Shown piece after piece: positions 13,749 to 22,274 of a stretch of DNA of 23,431 bases. The DNA lies in assembly GCA_902362375.1 (NCBI GenBank), contig CABIVS010000006.1, positions 385,399 through 408,829 of the forward strand. The letters are read 5' to 3'. Below the pieces are notes generated by a model. That model ran no database searches, was not told the DNA's origin, and saw nothing but the letters and a program-made list of their open reading frames with translations. This DNA is from Bacteroidaceae bacterium (GTDB lineage: Bacteria; Bacteroidota; Bacteroidia; Bacteroidales; Bacteroidaceae). The translations under genes were made by a program, and so were the position numbers. The first letter of the stretch is position 1. Each line of letters opens with the position of its first letter.

Positions 13749-14555
13749 ATGAGAAAACTGAAACGATTGACTTTGGGTGTGTTACTTGCTTTTTTGCTGG
13801 TATCCTGCCAATCATATAAGAAAGTACCTTATTTACAAGATACAGCTTTTGTGAATGATACAGAACAGAGTGTTCGTCAGACAGGGGTGAAGGTTATGCC
13901 CAAGGATTTGTTGACGATTGCCGTGTCTTGTTCCACTCCGGAACTGGCTGCACCTTTCAATCTGGTAAATTCGGGTACAGGTCGTGGAGCAGAAGGAAAG
14001 ACAGTGGCACAAGGAACTGCATCACCTGCTTTACAGCAATATTTAGTAGATAATCAGGGGAATATCAATTTTCCAGTGGTAGGCGAGATTCATGTAGGTG
14101 GATTGACTAAGTTGGAAATAGAAAACCTGATTATAGATAAATTGAAGGTTTATCTGAAAGAAGCACCGCTTGTAACTGTACGTATTGTTAATTATCGGAT
14201 TTCGGTATTGGGGGAAGTCACCAAGCCAGGCAGCTTTGTAGTCTCTAACGAGAAGATTAATTTGCTGGAAGCACTCGCAATGGCAGGTGATTTGACTATT
14301 TATGGTATGCGTGATAATGTGAAATTAATTCGGACAGCGCAAGATAACAAGCAGGAAATTATTACTATGGACTTGAATAAGGCTGAAACGGTGTTGTCGC
14401 CTTATTATCAGCTACAACAGAATGATATCATTTATGTGACACCTAATAAGACGAAGGCTAAGAACTCGGATATTGGTGTTAGTTCCGGATTATGGTTTTC
14501 CGGCATTTCAGTTTTGATGACGATAGCCAACCTGTTAATAACTATATTACGATAA
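13749..14555 (+). CDS. Wza-type polysaccharide export lipoprotein, copy 2
   Basis: A 268-residue outer-membrane export lipoprotein. I prefer ATG 13749 over the in-frame GTG at 13743. The signal peptide ends at lipobox LVSC with Cys20 as the lipid site, followed by the same CQSYKKVPYLQD start as copy 1. It has a Poly_export domain, SLBB-like segments and a C-terminal helix. Compared with copy 1 it carries an extra segment (GTGRGAEGKTVAQGTASPAL) before QYLVDNQGNINFPVVGE. It is 23 nt upstream of wzc and is the likelier cognate partner of that kinase. Confidence 0.94.
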   Translation: MRKLKRLTLGVLLAFLLVSCQSYKKVPYLQDTAFVNDTEQSVRQTGVKVMPKDLLTIAVSCSTPELAAPFNLVNSGTGRGAEGKTVAQGTASPALQQYLVDNQGNINFPVVGEIHVGGLTKLEIENLIIDKLKVYLKEAPLVTVRIVNYRISVLGEVTKPGSFVVSNEKINLLEALAMAGDLTIYGMRDNVKLIRTAQDNKQEIITMDLNKAETVLSPYYQLQQNDIIYVTPNKTKAKNSDIGVSSGLWFSGISVLMTIANLLITILR

Positions 14556-14578
14556 AGTCATAAAATAAATGATCAACA

Positions 14579-17005
14579 ATGAAAGAAAACTTTTACGAAA
14601 ATAATATGAATGAATTGGACGAGGAGAAGGTCAATTATCAGGAACTTCTTTTTAGATATATAATCCATTGGCCTTGGTTTGTGGCTTCTCTTCTGGTATG
14701 TTTAATTGGAGCTTGGGTATATTTGCATTTTCAGACTCCTGTGTATCAAGTCTCTGCTTCTATCATGATAAAGGATGATAAAAAAGGTGGTGGAGGTGGT
14801 TCAGTTTCTGACTTGGAGAATTTAGGAATAGGTGGAATGATTACTTCTACCCAAAGCATTGATAATGAAATTGAAGTATTACGTTCAAAAACGATACTTA
14901 AAGAAGTCGTCAATAATCTAGAACTTTATATAAGCTATTATGATGAGGATGAGTTTCCAAGGAAGGAAATGTATAAGACTTCCCCTGTTATAGTAAACTT
15001 GACAGCTCAAGAAGCGGATAAATTACCTGGTGCGGCTATGGTTGATATGAAGCTTACTCCAGAAGGCGGGTTGGATGTAAATTTAAAAGTAGGTTTGAAT
15101 GAGTATAATAAACATTTTGATAAACTTCCAGCGGTGTTGCTTACAGATGTAGGTACATTTGGGTTCGCATTGAAAGATTCTTTATCAAATGGAAAGATAG
15201 AAGGGCAGAATGTTACGCGAAGTATCAGTGCCATAGTCAGCCAGCCATTTGGGGTGGCAAAGGGATACCAATGGGTATTAAGTATAGTCTCCACTTCTAA
15301 AGCAACTTCTGTAGCTGTAGTATCGCTGATGGACACGAATATACAGCGTGCTCAAGATTTTATCAATAAGTTGATGGAGATGTATAACCGGAATACGAAT
15401 AATGATAAAAATGAGGTTGCTGAAAAAACAAGAGAGTTTATCAATGAACGTATTAAAATTATTGATGAGGAACTTGGGACCACGGAGGATAAACTGGAGT
15501 CATTTAAAAGAAATGCGGGTTTGACGGATATTAGCAGTGATGCCCAGTTGGCTGTATCTGGAAATGCGGAATATGAAAAGAAACGGGTGGAGAATGGGAC
15601 ACAGATCAATTTAGTTCGTGATCTTGCTAAATATATCAATAATCCGTCTAATGAGTATGAAGTGCTTCCCAGTAACATTGGTTTAACAGATAATGGATTG
15701 ACTACTCAATTGGATCGTTATAATGAGCTAGTCATTGAGCGTAAACGTTTGCTTCGCACTTCAACGGAAAGTAATCCGATGATTGTGAATCTGGATATGA
15801 GCATTCGTGCTATGAAAGCAAATGTGCAGGCTGCTATTAATGGAACTTTGCAGGGCTTATTTATTGTGAAGGCTGATTTAGACCGTGAGGCAAGTCGTTT
15901 TTCCCGTCGTATCAGCGATGCTCCAGGGCAGGAACGTCAATATGTAAGTATTGCACGTCAACAGGAAATCAAGGCAGGGCTTTATTTGATGCTTTTACAG
16001 AAGCGTGAGGAGAATGCTATTACGTTAGCCGCCACAGCCAACAATGCAAAGATCATTGATGAGCCGGTAGCTGAAGGCGGTCCTGTTTCTCCTAAACCTA
16101 AAACAATTTACATGATTGCTTTGGTTGTAGGGCTGGGTTTGCCTATTGGCATCATTTTTCTGATTGGTCTGACTAAATTCAAGATAGAGGGGCGTGGTGA
16201 TGTTGAGAAATTAACAAGGTTACCTATTGTAGGTGATGTACCGTTAACCGACGAGAAAGCTGGTTCTATTGCTGTTTTTGAAAATCAGAATACTTTAATG
16301 AGTGAAACTTTCCGTCATATCCGTACTAACCTTCAGTTTATGTTGGAGAATGATCAGAAAGTAATTTTGGTGACTTCGACAGTGAGTGGTGAAGGTAAAT
16401 CTTTTATTTCTTCAAATCTAGCGATTAGTCTTTCTTTGTTAGGAAAGAAAGTGGTGATTGTAGGGCTTGATATTCGCAAGCCTGGTTTGAATAAAATTTT
16501 TAGTCTTCCGCGGAAAGAGCAAGGGATTACTCAATATCTGTCGAATCCGGAAAAGAATCTGATGGATTTTGTTCAACCTTCGGATGTTAGTAAGAATTTG
16601 TATATTCTTCCAGGTGGAACAGTACCACCTAATCCTACGGAATTACTGGCGCGTGATGGATTAGATAAAGCGATTGAAACTTTGAAAAAGAACTTTGACT
16701 ATGTGATTCTGGATACTGCTCCTGTTGGTATGGTGACTGACACTTTGCTTGTAGGTCGTGTAGCCGACTTGTCTGTTTATGTGTGTCGTGCTGATTATAG
16801 CCGGAAAGCAGAGTTTATTTTGATTAATGAGTTGGCTGCAAATAATAAGCTTCCTAATATCTGTATCGTTATTAATGGTCTTGATTTTCAAAAGAAGAAA
16901 TATGGTTATTATTACGGCTATGGTAAGTATGGTAAATATTATGGTTATGGTAAGCGTTATGGTTATGGTTACGGTTATGGAGAACATACAGTAAAGGAAG
17001 AATAG
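14579..17005 (+). CDS. Wzc-type polysaccharide co-polymerase / BY-kinase
   Basis: An 808-residue inner-membrane protein fusing a Wzz chain-length domain to a tyrosine autokinase; together with Wza it controls polymer length and export. The first membrane segment is near 30-52 (WPWFVASLLVCLIGAWVYLH). A periplasmic domain with coiled-coil (about 265-440) follows, then a second membrane segment near 510-535. The kinase has Walker A VSGEGKS (about 601-607), Walker A' VIVGLDIRKP, and Walker B YVILDTAPVG (about 708-717). The C-terminal tail (about 772-800) holds 13 tyrosines in a Gly/Lys context, the phosphorylated cluster typical of these kinases. The tail is encoded by TATGGT-like hexamers. Confidence 0.95.
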   Translation: MKENFYENNMNELDEEKVNYQELLFRYIIHWPWFVASLLVCLIGAWVYLHFQTPVYQVSASIMIKDDKKGGGGGSVSDLENLGIGGMITSTQSIDNEIEVLRSKTILKEVVNNLELYISYYDEDEFPRKEMYKTSPVIVNLTAQEADKLPGAAMVDMKLTPEGGLDVNLKVGLNEYNKHFDKLPAVLLTDVGTFGFALKDSLSNGKIEGQNVTRSISAIVSQPFGVAKGYQWVLSIVSTSKATSVAVVSLMDTNIQRAQDFINKLMEMYNRNTNNDKNEVAEKTREFINERIKIIDEELGTTEDKLESFKRNAGLTDISSDAQLAVSGNAEYEKKRVENGTQINLVRDLAKYINNPSNEYEVLPSNIGLTDNGLTTQLDRYNELVIERKRLLRTSTESNPMIVNLDMSIRAMKANVQAAINGTLQGLFIVKADLDREASRFSRRISDAPGQERQYVSIARQQEIKAGLYLMLLQKREENAITLAATANNAKIIDEPVAEGGPVSPKPKTIYMIALVVGLGLPIGIIFLIGLTKFKIEGRGDVEKLTRLPIVGDVPLTDEKAGSIAVFENQNTLMSETFRHIRTNLQFMLENDQKVILVTSTVSGEGKSFISSNLAISLSLLGKKVVIVGLDIRKPGLNKIFSLPRKEQGITQYLSNPEKNLMDFVQPSDVSKNLYILPGGTVPPNPTELLARDGLDKAIETLKKNFDYVILDTAPVGMVTDTLLVGRVADLSVYVCRADYSRKAEFILINELAANNKLPNICIVINGLDFQKKKYGYYYGYGKYGKYYGYGKRYGYGYGYGEHTVKEE

Positions 17006-17063
17006 TGATTAATATGGTCAAGTTGTGGCTAATTCACAAGAACTTACTTGAATGGTTTTCTAT

Positions 17064-17080
17064 AGCTGTTTCTAACAGCT
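17064..17080. other. Hairpin in the wzc-wzx gap
   Basis: AGCTGTT-TCT-AACAGCT forms a perfect 7-bp stem shortly after the wzc stop. No T run follows directly, so it is more likely an mRNA stability or processing element than an efficient terminator. A second small stem CACTT/AAGTG lies at 17168-17181. Confidence 0.5.
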
Positions 17081-17160
17081 GTGAGGGATTTGAATCTTTT
17101 ACTCCAAATACTTTTTTGTTACAGATAAATAGTCTAAACATTTTAAAATTAAAGGAATCA

Positions 17161-17192
17161 TTTATAGCACTTTTATAAGTGTCTTAAATTTG
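17161..17192 (+). promoter_or_regulatory. Candidate internal promoter before wzx
   Basis: The -7 element TAAATTTG (TAnnTTTG) at 17185-17192 follows a near -33 TTTA at 17161-17164 by 20 bp. It is 20 bp before the wzx ATG, in the 206-bp gap where the sequence turns AT-richer. Constitutive low-level expression of the distal genes is possible; evidence is consensus only. Confidence 0.4.
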
Positions 17193-17211
17193 AATTAATA
17201 GTGATGTAATA

Positions 17212-18750
17212 ATGGATAATTCACAAAACAATAAAAGAATAATTAAGAATACATTGATGCTGTACGTACGCATGTTATTTAGTATGTTTGTCTCTTTCTA
17301 TACTAGTCGTGTTATTCTTGATGTTTTGGGTATTACTGATTTTGGTATAAATAATGTAGTAGCTGGTGTAGCAGGTATGTTTACCTTTATCAATACATCT
17401 TTAGCAGGTGCTACCTCACGTTTTCTCACTTTTGATTTAGGTTTGAATGATATGGAAAAGCTAAAGAAGACCTTTAGTGCAGCACTTACCGTTCATATCG
17501 TATTGGCTTTTGTTATTTTCGTTCTTTGTGAAACTATTGGCGTTTGGATTTTAGAAACTAAATTGGTAATACCCGAAAATAGGATGTTTGCGGCACGTAT
17601 CATTTTTCAATTATCTGTATTGAGCTGTATGTTGATGATAACACAAGTTCCCTATAATGCTGTACTTATAGCACATGAGCGGATGGATGTGTATGCTTAC
17701 TTTGGAATTGCAGATGTTTTTTTGAAGTTAGGTATTGTTTTTCTTTTACAATGGATGCCTTTTGATAAGCTAATTACTTATGGTGTCTTATTTTTTATTC
17801 TTTCGGGTGGTATGATGATGGCATATCGCTATTATGGCACTAAACATTTTGAAGAATGTCGTTGGCGTATTACTAGCGATAAGAAATTGCTTAAACCATT
17901 GCTGTTATTTTCCGGTTGTGACGTTTATGGTAATATGTGTGTAATGTTCAGAGGACAAGGTATTAACATTTTGCAGAATATGTTTTGGGGACCAGCTATT
18001 AATGCTGCTACTGGAGTATCACAGCAAATTTTAAATGCCATATTAGGCTTCTCACGTAATTTTACAACAGCAATTCAGCCTCAAATAGTAAAATTCTACG
18101 CACAAGAGAATTATCAGCAAATTCAGCTATTAGCTACTCGATGTGCTAAGTTTTCTTTCTTTTTGCTTTTTGTCATTTCCTTTCCAGCATTACTGAAAGT
18201 AAATTTTGTGATGAATATCTGGCTGAAAGAAGTACCTGATTATGCATTCGTATTTTGTCAACTAGCTATTGTGGTTAATTGGTTTGATTTGCTTAATACA
18301 CCTTTGAATATGATTATTCATGCTACGGGAAAAATGAAGCGAATTAGTTTTATTACAGGAAGTATATTTCTGTTTACTCTTCCTTTAACCTATTTATTTT
18401 TAAAAATGGGTTATTCTCCTACTACACCATTTTGGGTCAATATTTTTATTACAATAGTGGCAGGATTACATAATCTTTATCTGGTTAAATTGTATATTCC
18501 TGAATTCAAAGCAATGAAATTTTTACAACAAGGAGTTTTATACCCATTAGGGGTTGTGTCAATAGGGGCAATTATTCCTATATTAGTGAATTATTCTACA
18601 GTATCTTTTAATTCAATATATTCATTTTTTATTGTTTGTTTTTCGTGTGTAATATGTGAATTGTTATCCATTTTTTATTTAGGATTGAATGCTCATGAAA
18701 AAATAAAAATGACAGAAATGATCAAAAGTAAATTTCAAAGAAAAAAATAA
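17212..18750 (+). CDS. wzx: Wzx-type flippase (MOP superfamily)
   Basis: A 512-residue polytopic inner-membrane protein that should flip undecaprenyl-linked repeat units to the periplasm. The N-terminus (LMLYVRMLFSMFVSFYTSRVILDVLGITDFGINNVVAGV) is characteristic of the PST/oligosaccharide flippase family in Bacteroidetes. About 12-14 hydrophobic segments are spread along its length, ending in a basic tail (KSKFQRKK). Its presence implies a Wzx/Wzy-type locus; no Wzy polymerase is in the window and it may lie to the right. The last stop codon overlaps the start of a decayed GT2 fragment. Confidence 0.92.
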   Translation: MDNSQNNKRIIKNTLMLYVRMLFSMFVSFYTSRVILDVLGITDFGINNVVAGVAGMFTFINTSLAGATSRFLTFDLGLNDMEKLKKTFSAALTVHIVLAFVIFVLCETIGVWILETKLVIPENRMFAARIIFQLSVLSCMLMITQVPYNAVLIAHERMDVYAYFGIADVFLKLGIVFLLQWMPFDKLITYGVLFFILSGGMMMAYRYYGTKHFEECRWRITSDKKLLKPLLLFSGCDVYGNMCVMFRGQGINILQNMFWGPAINAATGVSQQILNAILGFSRNFTTAIQPQIVKFYAQENYQQIQLLATRCAKFSFFLLFVISFPALLKVNFVMNIWLKEVPDYAFVFCQLAIVVNWFDLLNTPLNMIIHATGKMKRISFITGSIFLFTLPLTYLFLKMGYSPTTPFWVNIFITIVAGLHNLYLVKLYIPEFKAMKFLQQGVLYPLGVVSIGAIIPILVNYSTVSFNSIYSFFIVCFSCVICELLSIFYLGLNAHEKIKMTEMIKSKFQRKK

Positions 18751-18874
18751 TGAATCTTTCTTTCCAATTATCATACCGGTATATAAGGTTGAAAATACAT
18801 TAGGAAAGTGTGTGTTTAGTATGAATAATCAAAGGCTTGTAATAATAAATGGTCGTTTTTTATGCCTGAAGTAA
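18750..18874 (+). pseudogene. Remnant of a GT2 glycosyltransferase N-terminus
   Basis: The ATG at 18750-18752 overlaps the wzx TAA by one base, as in translational coupling, but its frame soon stops. One base out of frame, 18764-18832 reads PIIIPVYKVENTLGKCVFSM-NNQ, a clear GT2 N-terminal strand and helix. The expected continuation (D.E.I.V.DGS) is missing, and unrelated codons lead to a stop at 18872-18874. One extra T near 18763 would restore MNLSFPIIIPVY. A GT2 gene was thus frameshifted and all but about 25 residues deleted, next to a complete GT2 gene. Confidence 0.75.
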
Positions 18875-19935
18875 GTATAATCGTTCCGGTGTATAATCGT
18901 GCATCATCCATTTGCTTCTGTTTGGAGAGTCTTAATGCTATGCATTATCGGGACTTTGAGGTAATAGTGGTGGATGATGGATCATCAGATGATACTCCGC
19001 GGATATGTCAGGAGTTTTGTAACTCACATTCACAGTTTCGTTATATCCAGCAAAATAATGGTGGGGTATCATCCGCTCGCAATTTAGGGATGAGTAAAGC
19101 TCATGGAACATGGATAACATTTGTTGATTCTGATGATGCTGTTCGATCGGAACATCTTGATATTGTGCAAATGGAAGAAAACGTAGAGATTGATTGGCTG
19201 ATTGAATCATTTACTAATTTATACAAAAAACAAACAATTCAGGATGCTGTGACGATGAAACCTTTAAGTTACGAAAGATTTGAAACATTTTCTCCGGTCA
19301 AGTATTTTTTTACCACTTTTACACAAACGGATACTCCTATGTTTTCTGTTTGGGGTAAGTTTTATAAGCGAGAAAATTGTATTAATTATCAAATTCGTTT
19401 TCGGGAGGATATTCATTTAGGAGAAGACCAAATTTTTAATTTGGATTATCTTCATCATGTTAAACGGTTAGTACATTATCCCATGATGTATACTTATATC
19501 CAATTTGATCGATTTATTGATGGCAAAGGAAAAAGATTATCATCTAAGATTCTGCCATTAGAAGAGTACTATCATGTTATTCTAAATAATTATAATGCAT
19601 TTCGGACTTTTGATAAACAAGCAGAGGAATGTAATATAGCCTATAGTGTTAATAATTTAGTAAATGATATGGTAACATTGACGCTTGTTAATTATAGTCG
19701 TCATAAGCATGCTAAAATATTGCGAACTGGTGAGCTTTTAGCTTTCATTAAGAATAAAGTGAAGCCTTTATTTCAAACCGTATTACCTATAAAAAATTCT
19801 ATAAAGGATCACCATATTGCCGTTATTTATTCTTTGATTGTATCAAACCATTGTCAATTGGCTATAGTATTTTGTCGTTTATATAGCTGGGCTGTGGCAT
19901 TGTATTTACATGTTAATAGGTTGTTTGCTAGATAG
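18862..19935 (+). CDS. GT2 family glycosyltransferase A
   Basis: A 357-residue GT-A fold transferase expected to add one sugar to the lipid-linked repeat unit on the cytoplasmic side of the membrane. The first 120 residues carry the nucleotide-sugar binding motifs: VSIIVPVYNRASSICFCLES, FEVIVVDDGSSDDTP, GGVSSARNLGMSKAHGTWI and the metal-binding FVDSDD. GEDQIFNLDYL at about residue 190 is the usual ED acceptor-side motif. Donor and acceptor cannot be read from sequence. It is closely related in layout to the next GT2 gene. Its start overlaps the GT2 remnant in another frame. Confidence 0.9.
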   Translation: MPEVSIIVPVYNRASSICFCLESLNAMHYRDFEVIVVDDGSSDDTPRICQEFCNSHSQFRYIQQNNGGVSSARNLGMSKAHGTWITFVDSDDAVRSEHLDIVQMEENVEIDWLIESFTNLYKKQTIQDAVTMKPLSYERFETFSPVKYFFTTFTQTDTPMFSVWGKFYKRENCINYQIRFREDIHLGEDQIFNLDYLHHVKRLVHYPMMYTYIQFDRFIDGKGKRLSSKILPLEEYYHVILNNYNAFRTFDKQAEECNIAYSVNNLVNDMVTLTLVNYSRHKHAKILRTGELLAFIKNKVKPLFQTVLPIKNSIKDHHIAVIYSLIVSNHCQLAIVFCRLYSWAVALYLHVNRLFAR

Positions 19936-19939
19936 TTCT

Positions 19940-19971
19940 CATAAAGTAGATGCTGATAGATCTACTTTATG
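19940..19971 (+). terminator. Perfect 12-bp hairpin after GT2 A, possible terminator
   Basis: CATAAAGTAGAT (19940-19951) and ATCTACTTTATG (19960-19971) form an unbroken 12-bp stem with an 8-nt loop, starting 5 nt after the GT2 A stop. Only a weak T-rich stretch follows. It may be a partial terminator that UpxY-modified polymerase ignores, or a 3'-end stabiliser. The remaining gap to 20096 shows no gene. Confidence 0.55.
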
Positions 19972-20096
19972 GTAAGGTCTTTAAATCTATCTGTGAAGGA
20001 GTTCTTGAATTATAAGTTCAAAGCTGTTTTGCAGCTAAGTTATGCAATTTTTGTATAGTAAACGATATCTTGGTTTAAAATAAATTTTACATATTC

Positions 20097-21149
20097 ATGC
20101 CATTAGTCTCTATTATTGTTCCGGTATATAATCGTGAGCGGTCTATTGAATTTTGTTTAAATAGCATATCTCATATGAGTTGTCAAAACTTTGAGGTGAT
20201 CGTAGTTGATGATGGTAGTTCGGATAACACAGCTCATATATGCGATATCTTTTGTGCAACCCATGAGAATTTTCGTTGTATACATCAGTCTAATGGTGGG
20301 GTCTCAAATGCTAGAAATCGTGCATTAGATGAAGCTAAAGGTGAGTGGGTGACTTTTGTAGATTCAGATGATGCTGTATGTTCGGACCATCTATCTGTAG
20401 TGGAGTTGGAGAATGGAATTGATGTGGATTGGATTTTGGAATCGTTTCAGATAATTGGTTCAGTGAATGGTGATGTACATATGCCTTCTCTTGCTGTAGA
20501 TGCATTTGAGACGAGAGTTGAGTCGAATGAACCGATTAAATATGCTTTCACAAGCATGCAAAAGACAGACACGCCCATGTTTTCAACAGGGGGAAAGTTT
20601 TTTAAACATTCTATATGTGTTCAACATGGGGTTCGCTTTAACGAGCGTCTCTCGCTTGATGAAGACCAACTTTTCGTTACCACATATATGCAGTATGTCC
20701 GTAAGATGGTACACTATCCGAAGGTAAAAACTTACTTGTTTCTTGATTGGGGGGATGTTCATCTTAGTGGAAAGTTGTATACACCAGAGAAATATATGGA
20801 AGGATATGAAATTAATTATAAAGCCTTTATGAATCTTGATAAGGCGGAAAGTTCACCATGTGTTAATTTTGCGGCAAATTATATGGTGACCGGTAGTATG
20901 CATAATATTATATTTCGCTATAGTCGACGCAAATATCAGCATCTTTATTCATTTGCGAAACTATACACGTTTATAGAAGAACGTATATATCCTTATTATG
21001 CAAGTTTTAAACAGCCAATCAATTACGTTTCGTTTCATCATGCATGGGCATACAAGTTAATAAAACATCACCATATCAAGATTGCATTGTATTGTTGTGT
21101 ATTATATAATATATATAGGTCAGTTGTTTTTAAGTTGGGAAAGAAATGA
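20097..21149 (+). CDS. GT2 family glycosyltransferase B
   Basis: A 350-residue GT-A transferase, paralogous to GT2 A. It has VSIIVPVYNRERSIEFCLNS, FEVIVVDDGSSDNTA, GGVSNARNRALDEAKGEWV, FVDSDDAV and LDEDQLFVTTYMQYV, all at matching positions. Both also share KTDTPMFS and MVHYPK-type segments beyond the catalytic core, which points to tandem duplication rather than mere family likeness. The C-terminal half has diverged, so the two may use different acceptors. Its stop overlaps the acyltransferase start by 4 nt (ATGA). Confidence 0.91.
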   Translation: MPLVSIIVPVYNRERSIEFCLNSISHMSCQNFEVIVVDDGSSDNTAHICDIFCATHENFRCIHQSNGGVSNARNRALDEAKGEWVTFVDSDDAVCSDHLSVVELENGIDVDWILESFQIIGSVNGDVHMPSLAVDAFETRVESNEPIKYAFTSMQKTDTPMFSTGGKFFKHSICVQHGVRFNERLSLDEDQLFVTTYMQYVRKMVHYPKVKTYLFLDWGDVHLSGKLYTPEKYMEGYEINYKAFMNLDKAESSPCVNFAANYMVTGSMHNIIFRYSRRKYQHLYSFAKLYTFIEERIYPYYASFKQPINYVSFHHAWAYKLIKHHHIKIALYCCVLYNIYRSVVFKLGKK

Positions 21150-22159
21150 GAAACCATTCTTTTGATATACTCAAGTTGTTCTTGGCACTGCTCGTAGTGT
21201 TCATACACATTCATGTACCTTGGCGTGATTCCATATTACCGCTCACACGTTGCGCTGTGCCTTGTTTTTTCATGATATCTGGTTTTTTCCTGTATAATAT
21301 GGATAAAGAGAAAATGCGTCAGAGGGTAGGTCAAGGCATCCGACGTATGTTTAATATTACGCTCTTTGCAACATTACTTTATATGATACCATGGATTTTG
21401 CATCATATGCAATCACCGGATATGTACCAGATAGATTTTATTGATTTAGTGAATTTCGTATTTTGGGGTATTCCTTTGTTTTTGCCTGAGGGTATTCATT
21501 TGTGGTATTTGCAAGCATACTTGTATGTATTGATTGTAGTGTATGTCTTGTTGCGTAAATCATATTTTAATCGTGTGTTGATAATTGCGGTACCACTATT
21601 GTTTACGCTTCATATTTTGTGGAAGCATATAGTGCCAATGTTTGTTACAGGCGATACGTTAACATTTGCCCTTCTTGGATATTTCCCTGCATATCTGTCT
21701 ATTGCTTTTCCAGCAGTTGGATTGGGAATGCTTGTCAGGAAGTACCAGACTAAAATAAATTGTTTTTTTGATAATAAAAGCAGTTGGGCTCTGTTATTTG
21801 CCTCTGTAATAATGTGCTATTTAGAGGTTTTCCTGCTTAAAAGGTCAGGCATAACCAATACTGGTGATATATTGGTTTTCACTCCTTTTGTTGCATTTGC
21901 ACTAATGATGATTACTCAATTCACTCCTATGAGAAAACCTAATATAATGTCGGAATGGGGTGAGAAATATTCGTTATATGTGTATATCTGTCATCCGTTC
22001 ATAGGGTTTGTCATAGGGTTAATACGGGAAGATATGCCTTCCCTTATGGGGAGTGTGTATCATTGGTTCTCTCCTATGATAATATTCTTTATCTCTATTA
22101 TAATTTCAATGATCATATTAAGTATACAAAATTATTTAAACACACGCAAAGTGTTATGA
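21146..22159 (+). CDS. Acyltransferase family 3 membrane protein
   Basis: A 337-residue polytopic inner-membrane protein of the acyltransferase_3/OafA-WecH type, which usually transfers acetyl groups to sugar hydroxyls. The N-terminus has the family hallmarks: HSFDILKLFLALLVVFIHIHV, including the conserved membrane His, then RCAVPCFFMISGFFLY. About ten hydrophobic segments follow, including WGEKYSLYVYICHPFIGFVI, the common C-terminal motif with His. O-acetylation of the capsule is the likely role, but the acyl group and site are unknown. Translationally coupled to GT2 B by ATGA. Confidence 0.9.
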   Translation: MRNHSFDILKLFLALLVVFIHIHVPWRDSILPLTRCAVPCFFMISGFFLYNMDKEKMRQRVGQGIRRMFNITLFATLLYMIPWILHHMQSPDMYQIDFIDLVNFVFWGIPLFLPEGIHLWYLQAYLYVLIVVYVLLRKSYFNRVLIIAVPLLFTLHILWKHIVPMFVTGDTLTFALLGYFPAYLSIAFPAVGLGMLVRKYQTKINCFFDNKSSWALLFASVIMCYLEVFLLKRSGITNTGDILVFTPFVAFALMMITQFTPMRKPNIMSEWGEKYSLYVYICHPFIGFVIGLIREDMPSLMGSVYHWFSPMIIFFISIIISMIILSIQNYLNTRKVL

Positions 22160-22274
22160 TGGCATGAATACTTATCTGATACATTATGAGATATTTATTT
22201 CAAAAGGTTATTCCCATTGTTTATAGCTTTCTGATAGGCTCAAGATAATTATTCTTTTTATTTAATAATAACTT

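Noticed and set aside
17064..17080. Strong intrinsic terminator after wzc
   Set aside because: The stem is clear but no T run follows, so it was listed only as a hairpin.
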